A DNA stretch of 32,500 bases. It comes from Actinidia chinensis. Taxonomy: Eukaryota > Streptophyta > Magnoliopsida > Ericales > Actinidiaceae. The position numbers were made by a program, and so were the translations under genes. The stretch's first letter is position 1. Each line of letters starts with the position of its first letter. The notes under the pieces are model-generated. The model saw only the letters and a list, made by a program, of their open reading frames with translations. It did no database searches and was not told where the DNA came from. Of this stretch, positions 1 to 9,183 are shown piece by piece. The stretch spans positions 14,665,572 through 14,698,071 of the forward strand of contig CM018908.1 in NCBI GenBank assembly GCA_009663005.1, written 5' to 3'.

Positions 1-26
1 AAATGACTTGTCTCCCTTGTCATTTA

Positions 27-224
27 GGCTCCGTTTAGTAATGCTTAAGAGTCAATTTTTTTTTAAATTTGCTTCTAAAAAAATCAAGATTTTTTTATAT
101 TTTTTTTTCTAACTTTACTTTAGCTAAAAATAAATAAAAAATCAAAAAAAACAAAAATTCTTTCTGGCTTTTTTGCTTATAAGCTTAAAAAAAGTCAGCC
201 GAAAAACTGGTACCAAACGGAACC
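27..224. mobile_element. PIF/Harbinger-like MITE (copy 1)
   Basis: This 198-bp AT-rich element has imperfect terminal inverted repeats. The left end reads GGCTCCGTTTAGTAATGC, and the right end read in reverse complement is GGTTCCGTTTGGTACC. It is flanked by TTA at 24-26 and TTA at 225-227, matching the 3-bp TWA target-site duplication of the PIF/Harbinger (Tourist) group. Relatives lie at 15053-15251, 19413-19609 (inverted) and 11306-11515 (inverted). There is no coding capacity, so it would need a transposase supplied in trans. The superfamily call rests on the 3-bp duplication and termini only. Confidence 0.65.
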
Positions 225-867
225 TTAACAGTGATATTGTACAATCTTATTCAATGAAATTGGTTTTTTATTGAAACTTCTGAATTTTGTTAATGGCCAA
301 AAGTAATAGTTTTTATTTTTTTTATATTGTAAAATAAAAGTAATTTATAGGATATATATATATATATACAAAGATCGATGTTTGAGTAAATTCGCTAATA
401 AAAATAAAATAAAGCGATTAACATTGGAGAAAAGAGGAAAAGTAAAAAATATTAGTCTTTTAAATATATTAAAAGTTTAATATATGTAAATGTTGTGTAT
501 GCACAGATACATGTTTACAAATTTATTAATTATTATTTTGTGAGTGGGAGTTCTTGTGGGTGACAAATGTTGATGATTGCAACCAAACCAGTCTAATGGT
601 AGTAGCAAATTGGCCATAATAGAATTATAAAAATATATTAGTGGGAAAAAAATTGAAGTGATTTTTAACGGTAAATTTAGAAAAGGGACAATGGATTAAA
701 TGTGTGAGGAAAAAAATTAGGAAATCTTATACAATGCAGAATATTAATGAAAAAATATTTATTAGAAAAATCATTAAGGAAAAAACTGTATTATAAAAAA
801 GGAGAAGCTTGAAATGTATTTGAAAGACATAAGGAAAGATGTCTTTATATTCTTTCTTTGTGGAAAG

Positions 868-1390
868 GAATCCTAACTTTTATGAGTTAGTAGACTTACA
901 ACACAAATAAAAGCTATACCTTCAATAAGAAATTTAAGATTTATTTTTTATCGGAAGATATTTTAGTTTTTTAAAGCAAAAATTGAGTTAAATACATTTT
1001 GTTCGTTTTATGATTATTTTTTTTGTGATTTATTTGACTTTGGAAAGAAGAACATTATGCTTATCATTTGTATTTTTCGTTTTGTGTTGCATTGACAAAT
1101 AGATATAATAAGTTCTATTATTAGTTGATTATATTTAAGGGTTGTGATATAATGAGTTCAATTATTAGTCGATTATATCTAAGAGTTGTGTATTATGCCA
1201 CATGATATGGTAAAAGCAACAAGTAAGTATATTTTTTTCTCTTGAAACTGTTTAAAAAATCCTCTATTTTGGAGGGGATAACACTTTATTTATGTTCGAT
1301 GAAATATATTTTAAATATTGTTTATCAATTTTTTTTTTAGAAAAAAAAATTTATGACTCCATGCATAGCAAGAGATAGTGCTAGTTGTTT
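868..1390 (-). repeat. R segment, inverted copy inside composite copy 1
   Basis: This roughly 0.5-kb AT-rich segment recurs in inverse orientation at 14431-14925 and 15900-16400, and in forward orientation at 19751-20224 and 22084-22519. The forward copies run directly into the gypsy LTR sequence. Here, read on the minus strand, similarity stops just after the GGATTC at about 868, and no LTR sequence follows. It contains no recognisable gene. Confidence 0.7.
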
Positions 1391-1970
1391 CATATCCTTG
1401 AGAATGTTTGTTACCATATAAAAATTGTGTATGAATATCACATGAATTCTGTTTTACCTATTTGAATATCACAATTGCGGGGTACAAGTGAAATGTGCAA
1501 ACAAAACTTATTTGATTCGTAAATATGTAACTTTTTATGTTATTGAGTGTAAGTTAATTATGCGATCGATGCAAGTAAAACAAGTTTTTTAATATTGGAA
1601 GGAGGGAATAATAATTTTGGTGGGTCCGCTGCAATTGTGATAGTTCAAAATCTCACTCCGCTGAAATGATATAATTAAGTTTGTCTTCTCTCCACCTATC
1701 TGAAATTTCTTCCCCTTTATTTTAGGCAAAATATAATTTTTTAACAAATAGGAAAGGGGAAGGCATGTCGTGCTATTAAGCCCAACTTGGTTTTTGAATT
1801 TATGGTTGCCAGAGGAAGTACGGCCATAGGCTAACATTATGTTTTTCAACCATCTGCAGATGGGTTAGTTGGCGAATTATAGTCCATGTACCATCCACTG
1901 GATGTAGGTAGGTTTAATAGTGGTTCAGTACAACGAGTAAAGGGCGAGAGGTGCTGTGCTATTGAGCATG
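1391..1970. repeat. Composite repeat, non-coding stretch
   Basis: No gene is seen. The stretch aligns with about 16400-16994 of copy 2. An 86-codon minus-strand open segment (1589-1849) has no recognisable domain, and copy 2 differs there by many indels, so it is not supported as a gene. A short motif around 1870-1900 (GGCGAATTATAGTCCA) recurs near 2910, 14943 and 16894. Confidence 0.5.
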
Positions 1971-2838
1971 GTTTTGAAATTCGGACGGGATTGGTCGGTT
2001 GAATCGGTTGAACCGTCGATCGAATTAAAAAATAATTCGGTCAATTCCTTTAACCCAGTTAGGATATAAAATCAACATAAACCGTGAAAATCCATAGTTA
2101 AACTGTTAAACCATCGAAGCAGATCGGGTTTTTGCGACCCGAGGTTCTCGATCTTGTAGGTGGAGATGAGATGGAGGGTCTCGCCGACGAGAGAGAGACC
2201 GAGGGTCTCCGTCGGTAGCAAGGAGGGATAGGATTAGGAGGATTGAAAGAGAGGGGAAGGGAAGGAAGAGGAAGAGGAGGAGTGAGAGAGGGGTGGAGTA
2301 GTGACAGTGTGTGATAGAGAGAGAGAGGGGTATTAATGTGTGCTCACTAAAATTTTGTTATAAAAAACAATATTATTTATAAATACAATATTATCTATAA
2401 ATTATAAATAAAAAGATTATAAATAGTAATATATGTTTAATATGTTTAATTATAAATCCAAAATATCCAAACAAGGTATACAATGATGGACAATGGTTAT
2501 GTGGTGTGTGACAGTGTCTATTGGACATGAGAGTGTAGTGTGTGATGGACAGTGGGTATGTGGTGTGTGGCAATGTGTATTGGACACGAGGGTGTGGTGT
2601 GTGACAGTGTGTGATGGAGAGAAAGAGAGTTATATATAGAGAGAAATATCAAAAAAGTGAAGGAAATAAAGAAGCAAAAATATTTTTTTGCATATTTATA
2701 TATTTTTATTATTTATTAAAAATAATGTATGACGTCAGGTTCGATAACGGTTCAATAATGGTTAATCCGACGATTAAACCTGTGATCCATGACCCGATTA
2801 TTTTTTTTTTGATTGGCTCAACTATCTGATTTCAAAAC
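1971..2838. mobile_element. GTTTTRAAA-ended non-autonomous element (copy 1)
   Basis: The ends are inverted: GTTTTGAAAT at the left and ATTTCAAAAC at the right. Just inside both ends are stretches of alternating CGGTT, GGTCGG and AACCG words, a pattern also seen in the elements at 16995-17863, 21366-22080 and 28619-29445. The interior holds a purine-rich GAGAG/GGAAG tract (about 2160-2330) and a 59-bp minisatellite. No transposase or long reading frame is present. I could not identify a convincing target-site duplication at this copy, so the superfamily is left open. Confidence 0.6.
2485..2602. repeat. 59-bp minisatellite, two units
   Basis: Two head-to-tail units start with GATGGACA at 2485 and 2544, and a partial third unit (GACAGTGTGTGATGGA) starts at 2603. 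The units differ at a handful of positions. The same array is recognisable near 17514-17634 and about 20680-20800, so it predates duplication of the composite repeat. Confidence 0.8.
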
Positions 2839-3075
2839 ATTAGTTTTGGGTCCATTGCCCAACGTGCTCATTAGTTTGCTATATATTAACAATTGTCAGT
2901 TGTTTGGTTGGCAAATTATAGTCCAATACAACAAGTCATGTGCGATCATTTAAGGGTAGAATAATTGTAATAATTTACATAAACACAAATCTCACAAACT
3001 TTTCCAATCATAATAATAATATATTTGAACGCATCATATAAATATTTTTTACTGTGAATATTATAGCTTCTCTTT

Positions 3076-3081
<6 letters not shown>

Positions 3082-3111
<30 letters not shown>
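3082..3111. repeat. (TA)n microsatellite
   Basis: An uninterrupted TA run of about 15 repeats. The corresponding place in copy 2 (about 18108-18120) has a much shorter run, while copy 3 (about 21267-21290) has a long one, so the locus is length-variable. Confidence 0.9.
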
Positions 3112-3115
<4 letters not shown>

Positions 3116-3518
3116 GATAAATAAAGAATTTTTGATCAAACGCCTGAGATACGAGATAAGGCCCTTGGGCCTGAAACTCTGAGAGAGGATGAGGAAGAGC
3201 ATAAGGTAAAGCCAAGGTACTAGAAAAGGAGAGGGGTTCGGGAGGAGGGACCCACAATAAAGATATTAAGTTGTGTGGCACTAAAAGATGATGTCGTGGC
3301 ACTATTCACACCTCATTGCATAGTGTACCTTATCAATCAGAAATGCTATCAATGCAATAAAGGCACTTGCATGCCAAGAATTTAACGCGAAATTTTTATT
3401 TTGTAAAGCTAAAATATGATTGATGAATTGAAGAGATAAGTAGTTGACAAATATTAAAAACACTTGCATATCCACTTTATAGTCAGTAGTAAAAAAAAAA
3501 TTTCTTTATGAGGGTATA

Positions 3519-3528
3519 GTTTTTATTT
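3519..3528. repeat. Target-site duplication, left
   Basis: GTTTTTATTT, repeated at 4709-4718 immediately after the fold-back element. The unduplicated motif occurs once in the paralogous site near 22470. Confidence 0.85.
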
Positions 3529-4708
3529 TTAGGGATAACTGCATCACACCTCTGAGGTTTTTTATTAATTGTTACTGACCCTCCCTGTAGTTTTAAAAAT
3601 GGCCACTGACCTCCCATGTAAGAGCAAAAATGACCATTATACCCGCCCCCAGCCCCCACAGACCCCCACCCAACCCCACCCCACTCCACCCCTACGATTT
3701 TTTTTAGTTTATTTTAGTTTTTCTTTTAATTATGTTTATTTACTTTTTATATAAGGGAGTTGGGTTGTATAGTTTTTTTTGATAAAGATTTTTTTATTAT
3801 ATGTTTGTATTTTTTTTAATTAATTAATTTTTAATAAAAAATAAATAAACATAAAATAAAAAGGAGAACACAAATTTAAGTTCACAAATAATCTGATAAT
3901 TAATTTAAAAAATTGTACAAAACTTTTTGTTGAAGGTAATAAATTATAAAATATCTTAAAACTCATTAATAAAACGCCAATTTGGCCCTACTTTTTTTAA
4001 AAAATTCAAAGTATTTTAGTTTTGAGTTTTTTTATTTTTAGATGATCATTTAGCAAATTTAGCGAAAGTATCTAAACATTTAGAAGTTTCGCATCTAATG
4101 TACTGAACTTTTAATATCTGATTGGCATATTTATTTGAAAGTCAAGATTTAATGACCAAGAGTAGCCTCTCACTTGGGTATATCAACTTATTGATGGGAA
4201 AGGGAGAAAAAAAAGAAACAAAGACAGGAAGCAGAAAGAAAGAAGCAACCAGGGGGGGAAAAAACAGTGGAAAAACAGGGAAATTTAATTAATGAGGGTT
4301 TAAGATATTTATAATTTATACCATACAAATAAAAAGTTTGTACATTTTTAAATATAATGATCAGAGTATTTGTGAACTTAAATTGTGTCTTTTTTTATTA
4401 AAAAAATAATGAAAACCCAAAAATTAAAAAAACAACAAAAATATAATTAAAAAAAAAATGTATCCAAAAAAAAAACTGTAAAAAAATAAATTAGAGATTA
4501 AAAAAGTAAATAAAAATAATTAAAATAAAAACTAAAAAAATAAATAAAAATCGCGGGGGTGGGTTGGGGTGGGTTGGGGTGGACGTGGGGGATGGGGTAT
4601 AATGGTCAGTTTTGTTCTTACAGGGGAGGTCAGTGCCATTTTTAAAACCACAGGGGAGGTCAGTACAATTATGAAAAACCTCAGGGGGTGTGAATGAAGT
4701 TATCCCTA
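3529..4708. mobile_element. Fold-back Mutator-like element, about 1.18 kb
   Basis: The two ends are inverted over about 430 bp: left arm about 3529-3970, right arm about 4284-4708. The outermost bases are AGGGATAACTGCA on the left and, in reverse complement, AGGGATAACTTCA on the right. The unique centre is only about 310 bp and codes for nothing recognisable. A 10-bp direct repeat, GTTTTTATTT, flanks it (3519-3528 and 4709-4718), in the 9-11 bp range expected of Mutator-like elements. Paralogous uninterrupted sites at about 22456-22520 and 20165-20225 carry this motif once, which confirms a real insertion. Open segments in the arms (for example 3483-3689 minus and 3569-3754 plus) are low-complexity by-products. 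Confidence 0.85.
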
Positions 4709-4718
4709 GTTTTTATTT
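4709..4718. repeat. Target-site duplication, right
   Basis: Second copy of GTTTTTATTT. The sequence resumes here with TGTTGTAAGCCCACGAACTC, as in the uninterrupted paralogue near 22480-22500. Confidence 0.85.
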
Positions 4719-5590
4719 GTGTTGTAAGCCCACGAACTCATAAAAGTTAGGATTCTGTAAAGGGCAAAACATACAATAACAAGTCTGGTCTTACTAGGGC
4801 AGGGACCTCTGCTGAACTATCAGCTATGAAAATTGTGGTTCCTCTGAACCGGAGCTCGGAAGACACCATTGAACATGGCAGTGCTAGGGGGGCAGGGGGC
4901 CTCCAACGACGGATCGTTAAAAGTAAGCTCGGCGGTCCTCTGCACTGAAGCTCAGTGAAGACACTATCAAACACTGCCGCTATCCGAACTAAATGCAACG
5001 TACTGCCGAGTAACACTATGTAGCAAGCTCAAGATAATAACCGCACTAGAAGCTTGGACGAGAGGCAACGATCGAAGGCAATCTCGAGGGATATCAAGGA
5101 CAAAAGGTAACTTGCACGTCAAAGTTTCTTTTGACAATCTCCATACCCAGATAGAGACATCGGCGTGATGATGACTAGCTATCAGCCAAGTCTTAGGAGC
5201 ATGGATGGGTCAGCCACTTACATACTAACACACCGGTTGGTGAGTATGAGTATGCGTCAAGTTATAGTCTGTCCGATGACAAGACAGCTAGTGTGTCAAG
5301 ACATGCATCGGGTTATGCTATATAAAGCCAACTTTTCTTTCATTGAAAGGTACACATACTTTGGCTATCTGAGCTTATATACACTTTCTCTCTCTACATA
5401 TTCGGTATTCTAACTTGACCGTCGAAGAGCCGTTTAACGAAAACAACTCTAGCGGCCGAACTTACTATGTCTGTGTTACAAGTAGGGCATCGGAGGTTGA
5501 CTGGTTGAAGCTATTACTACTGTCGTAGAACCACTGTGGGTGTCTATCGTCGATTTTCTTCCTCTCTCCTTCAAACACTACACCCCCACA
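4719..5590 (+). mobile_element. Ty3/gypsy LTR (copy 1), 5' end truncated
   Basis: The segment ends in CACCCCCACA, followed by a 2-base spacer and a primer-binding-site-like TGGCGTCGTTTGTAG, the expected layout of a 5' LTR joined to an internal region. A TATA box (CTATATAAAG) lies at 5318-5327. The sequence is paralogous to about 22520-23358 and, up to about 20645, to 20225-20645. The true LTR start is uncertain. It may be TGTAAAGGGC near 4756, or the LTR may include the upstream R segment and begin at a TGTCTCG motif, in which case this copy is 5'-truncated at about 3500 and interrupted by the fold-back element. Confidence 0.7.
5318..5327 (+). promoter_or_regulatory. TATA box in gypsy LTR
   Basis: CTATATAAAG, about 260 bases before the LTR end, is a plausible U3/R boundary signal. 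The copy at 23089-23098 has changed to a weaker CATATAAGCC. Confidence 0.5.
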
Positions 5591-5592
5591 AT

Positions 5593-5610
5593 TGGCGTCG
5601 TTTGTAGAAA
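5593..5610 (+). other. Primer-binding site of gypsy element
   Basis: TGGCGTCGTTTGTAGAAA starts two bases after the LTR-terminal CA. It looks like a decayed form of the TGGCGCCGT-type sites common in plant Ty3/gypsy elements, with CpG-type changes. The same sequence is at 23361-23378. The priming tRNA cannot be assigned safely from the decayed sequence. Confidence 0.6.
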
Positions 5611-7421
5611 ATCGATTATAGACATTCGCAAAACTAGTACTGATGGCATCGTAAAGTAGCAACCATTCCAATAGTTGAAAAACTCGTAGGGAGGCTCCTG
5701 ATGCACCCAAAGCTCTTAGGGGCAAAGGAGTCAAACTATTGGATGATGCCCAGAGGGCGGCCAGGGCCACCTCTAGATAGAATCTGAGTCAGTTACTCCC
5801 TGGAGGTGCAGACAGCCAGGACATAACTATTCAATGCTTACAAAATTAGTTGGCCAAAATGGCGCAACGCTTGGCAAAATCCGTCCTAGTAGCAGTAGTA
5901 GGACATTCTAAAGATAGGGTTAAAGAACCGACACTCCCATCTTGGGAAGACCGAGACAAAAGACAACACCCATCCCATATCAACTTGGATAGCCGGACGG
6001 ATAGCAAATTCGTAGCTTCGAATAAGTGGAAGGGATCTCCTAACTGAGCTGACTTTGGTAAGGATCTCTATGAGACGCTCAATGGCAAACGAAATTGAGA
6101 TTGTGACCTATACAGTAGGCTCAATGATCAAAGGGCGGCGGCCTCTAACAAGTTGTTGCTCTTGTTGGGTCGATAGCCCGCACGATCAAACTCGAACAAA
6201 TGGACCTAGTCCCAAAGTCCTAGACTCCATTTTCTTGAGAAATCAAGGAATTGGATCCACCAAAGAAGTTCACATTACTGAGGTTCACGCTGTAAGATGG
6301 GAAGTCAAATTTGAGATCCCACATGAGCCATGTCAGGTAAATGATGGCTCTTTGAAACCACATATATGCCCTAATGTGCCGCGTATTCCCATCTAACTTA
6401 GGTGACGAAGGGTTGAAGTGGTTCAACAACTGCCTACGGGATCAATATAGAGCTTCCATTAGCTTATTGAATCATTCATAGCTCGGTTCATGATTAATAC
6501 GAAAGCACCTAAAGGCATTAGCTCTCTTGATGCTCCGAAAGGGCAAGAACGAGATGATTAGGAACTATAGCAAGCGTTACTAGGAGACGTACAACGAGAT
6601 CGAGGAGTGCTCCGAGATTTGGCATGGCGATCTACAAGCTCAGTTGACTCGAGGAAGAGACTTGTTTGGATAAATTGACGGTCCACCCGCCTATTGACCT
6701 CTGGGCTCTCATGTCCTAGGTCAAAATACTCATTTGGTGGAGGACAGACGTCAGATAGGCATAGGAAAGCTACAAGGACTGCAAACTGGGGCGAGGGGCC
6801 AATTCAAAAGTGTAAGGAGAAGCTCGTTGATTACAAGAGCGAGTGAGGTAGGGGATACATGGCTTTTAAGGAATCGATCTACAAACTCCCTTCCTCGCCC
6901 AAATTTTGAGATAAGCCCTTACTGGGGCTGTCCAAAGCCTTAGCCCTTGGGCAGACCCCAAGATACACTCACCAACGGTGGAGGTATTCCTTCATTCACG
7001 AAGAAAGAGTGTACCTATAGAGATATACCGACCCTAAAGGTTTTCCTAGACTAGCTGTGTTCGAGATGGACACTTGAAGAGTATGTTGATGAGGAAAAGA
7101 CTTGAGCAGAAAAAGCCGAGGCCAGACCTAAAAACCCAAGGTTGACCGAGGCTAAAGAACGAAATAGACAAAACCAAACGGAAGATTGAGGAGGATCTTC
7201 CCTTAGGCACTATTCACATGATGGTGGTCCAAACCACCTCGATCTTAGAATAGGCCTAACCGGGGGAGATCCAAATGATAAGACCATGCACAAGATTTTT
7301 CTCGGTCTAAGCACTAGCTAAGAACCGAATAGACTTAAAATTCCGAACCGAGAAGTATCACGTTCACCAGAGCTGACCTGGATAGGGTGCACCACCCCCA
7401 CACTGATCCTCTGGTGATTCA
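5611..7421 (+). pseudogene. Ty3/gypsy gag pseudogene (copy 1)
   Basis: This is the decayed capsid gene of a plant Ty3/gypsy retrotransposon. Around 6330-6600 one frame reads across several stops: MCRVFPSNLGDEGLKWF, then LRKGKNEMIRNYSKRY, then ETYNEIEECSE. These are typical of the Retrotrans_gag domain of plant gypsy elements. About 7190-7220 encodes EEDLPLGTIHM, from the linker before protease, and 7360-7400 matches the THTRADLD-type motif that precedes protease. In-frame stops and frameshifts are frequent, so no protein is expected. Similarity to copy 3 ends at GGTGATTCAG (about 7421), where an unrelated LTR-like fragment begins. Protease, reverse transcriptase, RNase H and integrase are absent. 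Confidence 0.8.
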
Positions 7422-7790
7422 GTAAACAAAAAGAGACAAAAAGATTAAGTGGGTATTGGACAAAACCACTTTAAGAACTTGGGTGAAATTCTTGTGTAAA
7501 AAGTGAGTTGAGCACTTTGTAAATCAGCATCCCACCTTGTAACAGTTGATTGCAAATAGTGAAAGAAAATCTTGTGGAAGTCTTGAGAGAACGTAGACCA
7601 CACATTGTGGTTGAATCTCGGTAAATCTTGGTGTGCCCTTCATACTTTGTTTTTGCTTATCTTTATTGTATTACTTACAATTTCAGTTATTGTTTTAGTG
7701 AATAGATTAATTTTTAATTAATCTTAATAGCAAATTAATTTTTAAAAAATCAAATTGACCCCCCTATTGGGTTGCCTATTAGGCCAACAC
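7422..7790 (+). mobile_element. LTR-like fragment, probably Ty1/copia
   Basis: The composition resembles the R/U5 half of plant copia LTRs. A run including TTGAGAGAACGTAGACCACA and a GTAAATCTTGGTGTGCC motif (about 7580-7640) is followed by AT-rich sequence. A C-rich ACCCCCCTATTGGG stretch then ends in GGCCAACA (about 7757-7790). No primer-binding site follows, so this is a truncated or solo LTR fragment abutting the gag remnant. Recognition is by pattern only. Confidence 0.4.
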
Positions 7791-8007
7791 CTGTGTGACG
7801 TCTATTATCTCAATTTACACAGATTACGACACAGTTCAAGACAGGACTGCCCACTAGTCTGCCAGTAAATTCAATAGGCTCTCACAAGAAAGGTTTAAGG
7901 CCCAAAGCTAACTATCCAATGCAGGAATTTTTTGTTGTCTCTCTCAAATCTCTCTTGAGTTTGAGTCGATTTGAGTCGGTCTGTATGAAATTTTCATTCG
8001 GGGGGAT
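7791..8007. other. Unassigned stretch ending in a polypurine-like tract
   Basis: No gene is seen. The last bases, CGGGGGGAT at 7999-8007, look like a retrotransposon polypurine tract placed directly before an LTR-like TGTAAG start. Confidence 0.35.
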
Positions 8008-8566
8008 TGTAAGAAATATGATGTGAATAAAAGCCCAAAATGGGCTAAATTTAACAACTCCAAAATAAGATGTTAGAAATCCAAATGACAACCATAAACA
8101 GCCCTTAATAGTTGGAGTTTATAGCCATCAAAATCCCTCATGATGGGGGTTTATGGATGGGAGTTTTTAGAAACTAAAATGTCATTATTTTTCTTTATAA
8201 TGAGAATTTTTTATTGCTAGAAAAATTCACCAATAGCAATAACAATTTAGAAAAATATTTTTGAGTTCTTTAAGGGAAATAGAAACATGCGTTTTATCAT
8301 GTTCGTCAAGGTTGCTACGGAAGTGTTCCTGTAGTTCTTTGTTCAGTCATTTTATCCTGGGAGAAAGACGCCGGCAAAAACTTTCAACACCTTCGGTAGG
8401 CGACAAAATTTTTCTTAAGGAGACTGTGAAAGTAGAACTTGATCTAATTTACTATTTGTATCTCTAATTTCAGATTTTGAATTTTAATTTCTGCATTACG
8501 TTTATGTAATTTCAATTTTTTTATCAAATGAAATAAAATTATTATTTGAATTCTGTATTGCCGAAT
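8008..8566 (+). mobile_element. LTR-like sequence, probably Ty1/copia
   Basis: It starts with TGTAAGAAATATGATG right after a G-rich tract, as 3' LTRs do. A TTTCTTTATAATGAG TATA-like element lies near 8191-8205. The part at 8380-8470 (CTTCGGTAGGCGACAAAATT, then a polypyrimidine/AT-rich tail) resembles plant copia R/U5. The 3' end is not defined by a clear CA terminus and is set where similarity to the BAHD fragment begins. A 68-codon open segment (8261-8467) lies inside and is not a gene. Confidence 0.4.
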
Positions 8567-8582
8567 CATTTTACATAACTTC

Positions 8583-8840
8583 ATGGCGATTCTCATGTTT
8601 GTTACTTTCTTTCCCTCACTTTCTTGCTGGCGTGCCTTGCACTCACACCTCCATAGCGTGAGAGGACACTAACCTCATACGGTCCCTCCCGTGCCTTCGC
8701 GAAGGATGTACAATATCCCTCTATTAGCTTTTTTTGTCTTCAGCTTATGTATTGGTCCTTTACTTCTTTAACATGGCCGCCTTAGTTTCCTTTCCTCTTC
8801 TTCATTTGGCGACATACAGTTCTCTAACTAAATTTATAAA
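8583..8840 (-). pseudogene. BAHD acyltransferase gene fragment (second, paralogous copy)
   Basis: The minus strand over about 8590-8760 encodes a stretch ending LWRCECKAR (codons at 8630-8653), followed in the same region by VTNMRIAM. The main pseudogene at 9700-9730 has WRCACKAR and VTNMRFAVD in the same positions. Upstream, 8735-8770 gives KLKTKKANR, like the basic LKxKA stretch that precedes the conserved tryptophan block in BAHD enzymes. Only this central block of roughly 80 codons is present. HXXXD, DFGWG and the N-terminus are missing. It most likely derives from a tandem BAHD gene cut down by retroelement insertion or deletion. Confidence 0.65.
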
Positions 8841-9183
8841 CGCTAATAAATAAGGATAAGGGGTTATTTGGATTTAAAAGCAGGTATTCTTGCATTTTCC
8901 AAACAACAATCTTTATCCTTTGACCTATAAGCATAAAAGCAAAAGTTTTAGAAATATTTTGGAACACTTCTAAAATAATAAAAAATTGGCACAACTCAAA
9001 ATATCATCAACAGATTTTCACATTATAAATAATACACACTAATGTGACCGGGCCACCCGATGTCTCCATAGACAACTATAGTGTTTTTTGAAAGGTTGAT
9101 GAATAACAAGGACAATGATTAATTCCAGCACAAAAAACATCAAGGAGATATAAATGGGCAAGTCTAGGCATTAAATGTAATCC
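8841..9183. other. Intergenic spacer between BAHD copies
   Basis: No gene is seen. AT-rich sequence lies downstream of the BAHD pseudogene. A small imperfect palindrome (GTTATTTGGA at about 8868 and TCCAAACAAC at about 8899) is the only structure noticed. Confidence 0.5.

Larger units (their letters stand above)
1..3490 (+). repeat. AT-rich composite repeat, copy 1
   Basis: Non-coding AT-rich repeat. Position 1 aligns with position 15027, and similarity continues to about 3490 (copy 2: about 15027-18935, once its 436-bp hAT-like insertion is removed). The block probably starts upstream of the window. It contains a PIF/Harbinger-like MITE, an inverted R segment, a GTTTTRAAA-ended element and a 59-bp minisatellite, listed separately. 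No open segment in it resembles a known protein. At about 3490-3500 it jumps to the last bases of the R segment. Relative to copy 2, about 1.2 kb (equivalent to 18935-20165) is missing there. Confidence 0.8.

Noticed and set aside
1589..1849. 86-codon minus-strand open segment in composite copy 1
   Set aside because: It has no domain pattern, and the paralogous segment in copy 2 is full of indels.
2391..2573. His/Tyr-rich minus-strand open segment
   Set aside because: It is a translation of the 59-bp minisatellite.
5465..5770. 101-codon minus-strand open segment across the LTR end and start of gag
   Set aside because: It spans the LTR end and primer-binding site in antisense. It is a shadow of the plus-strand retroelement.
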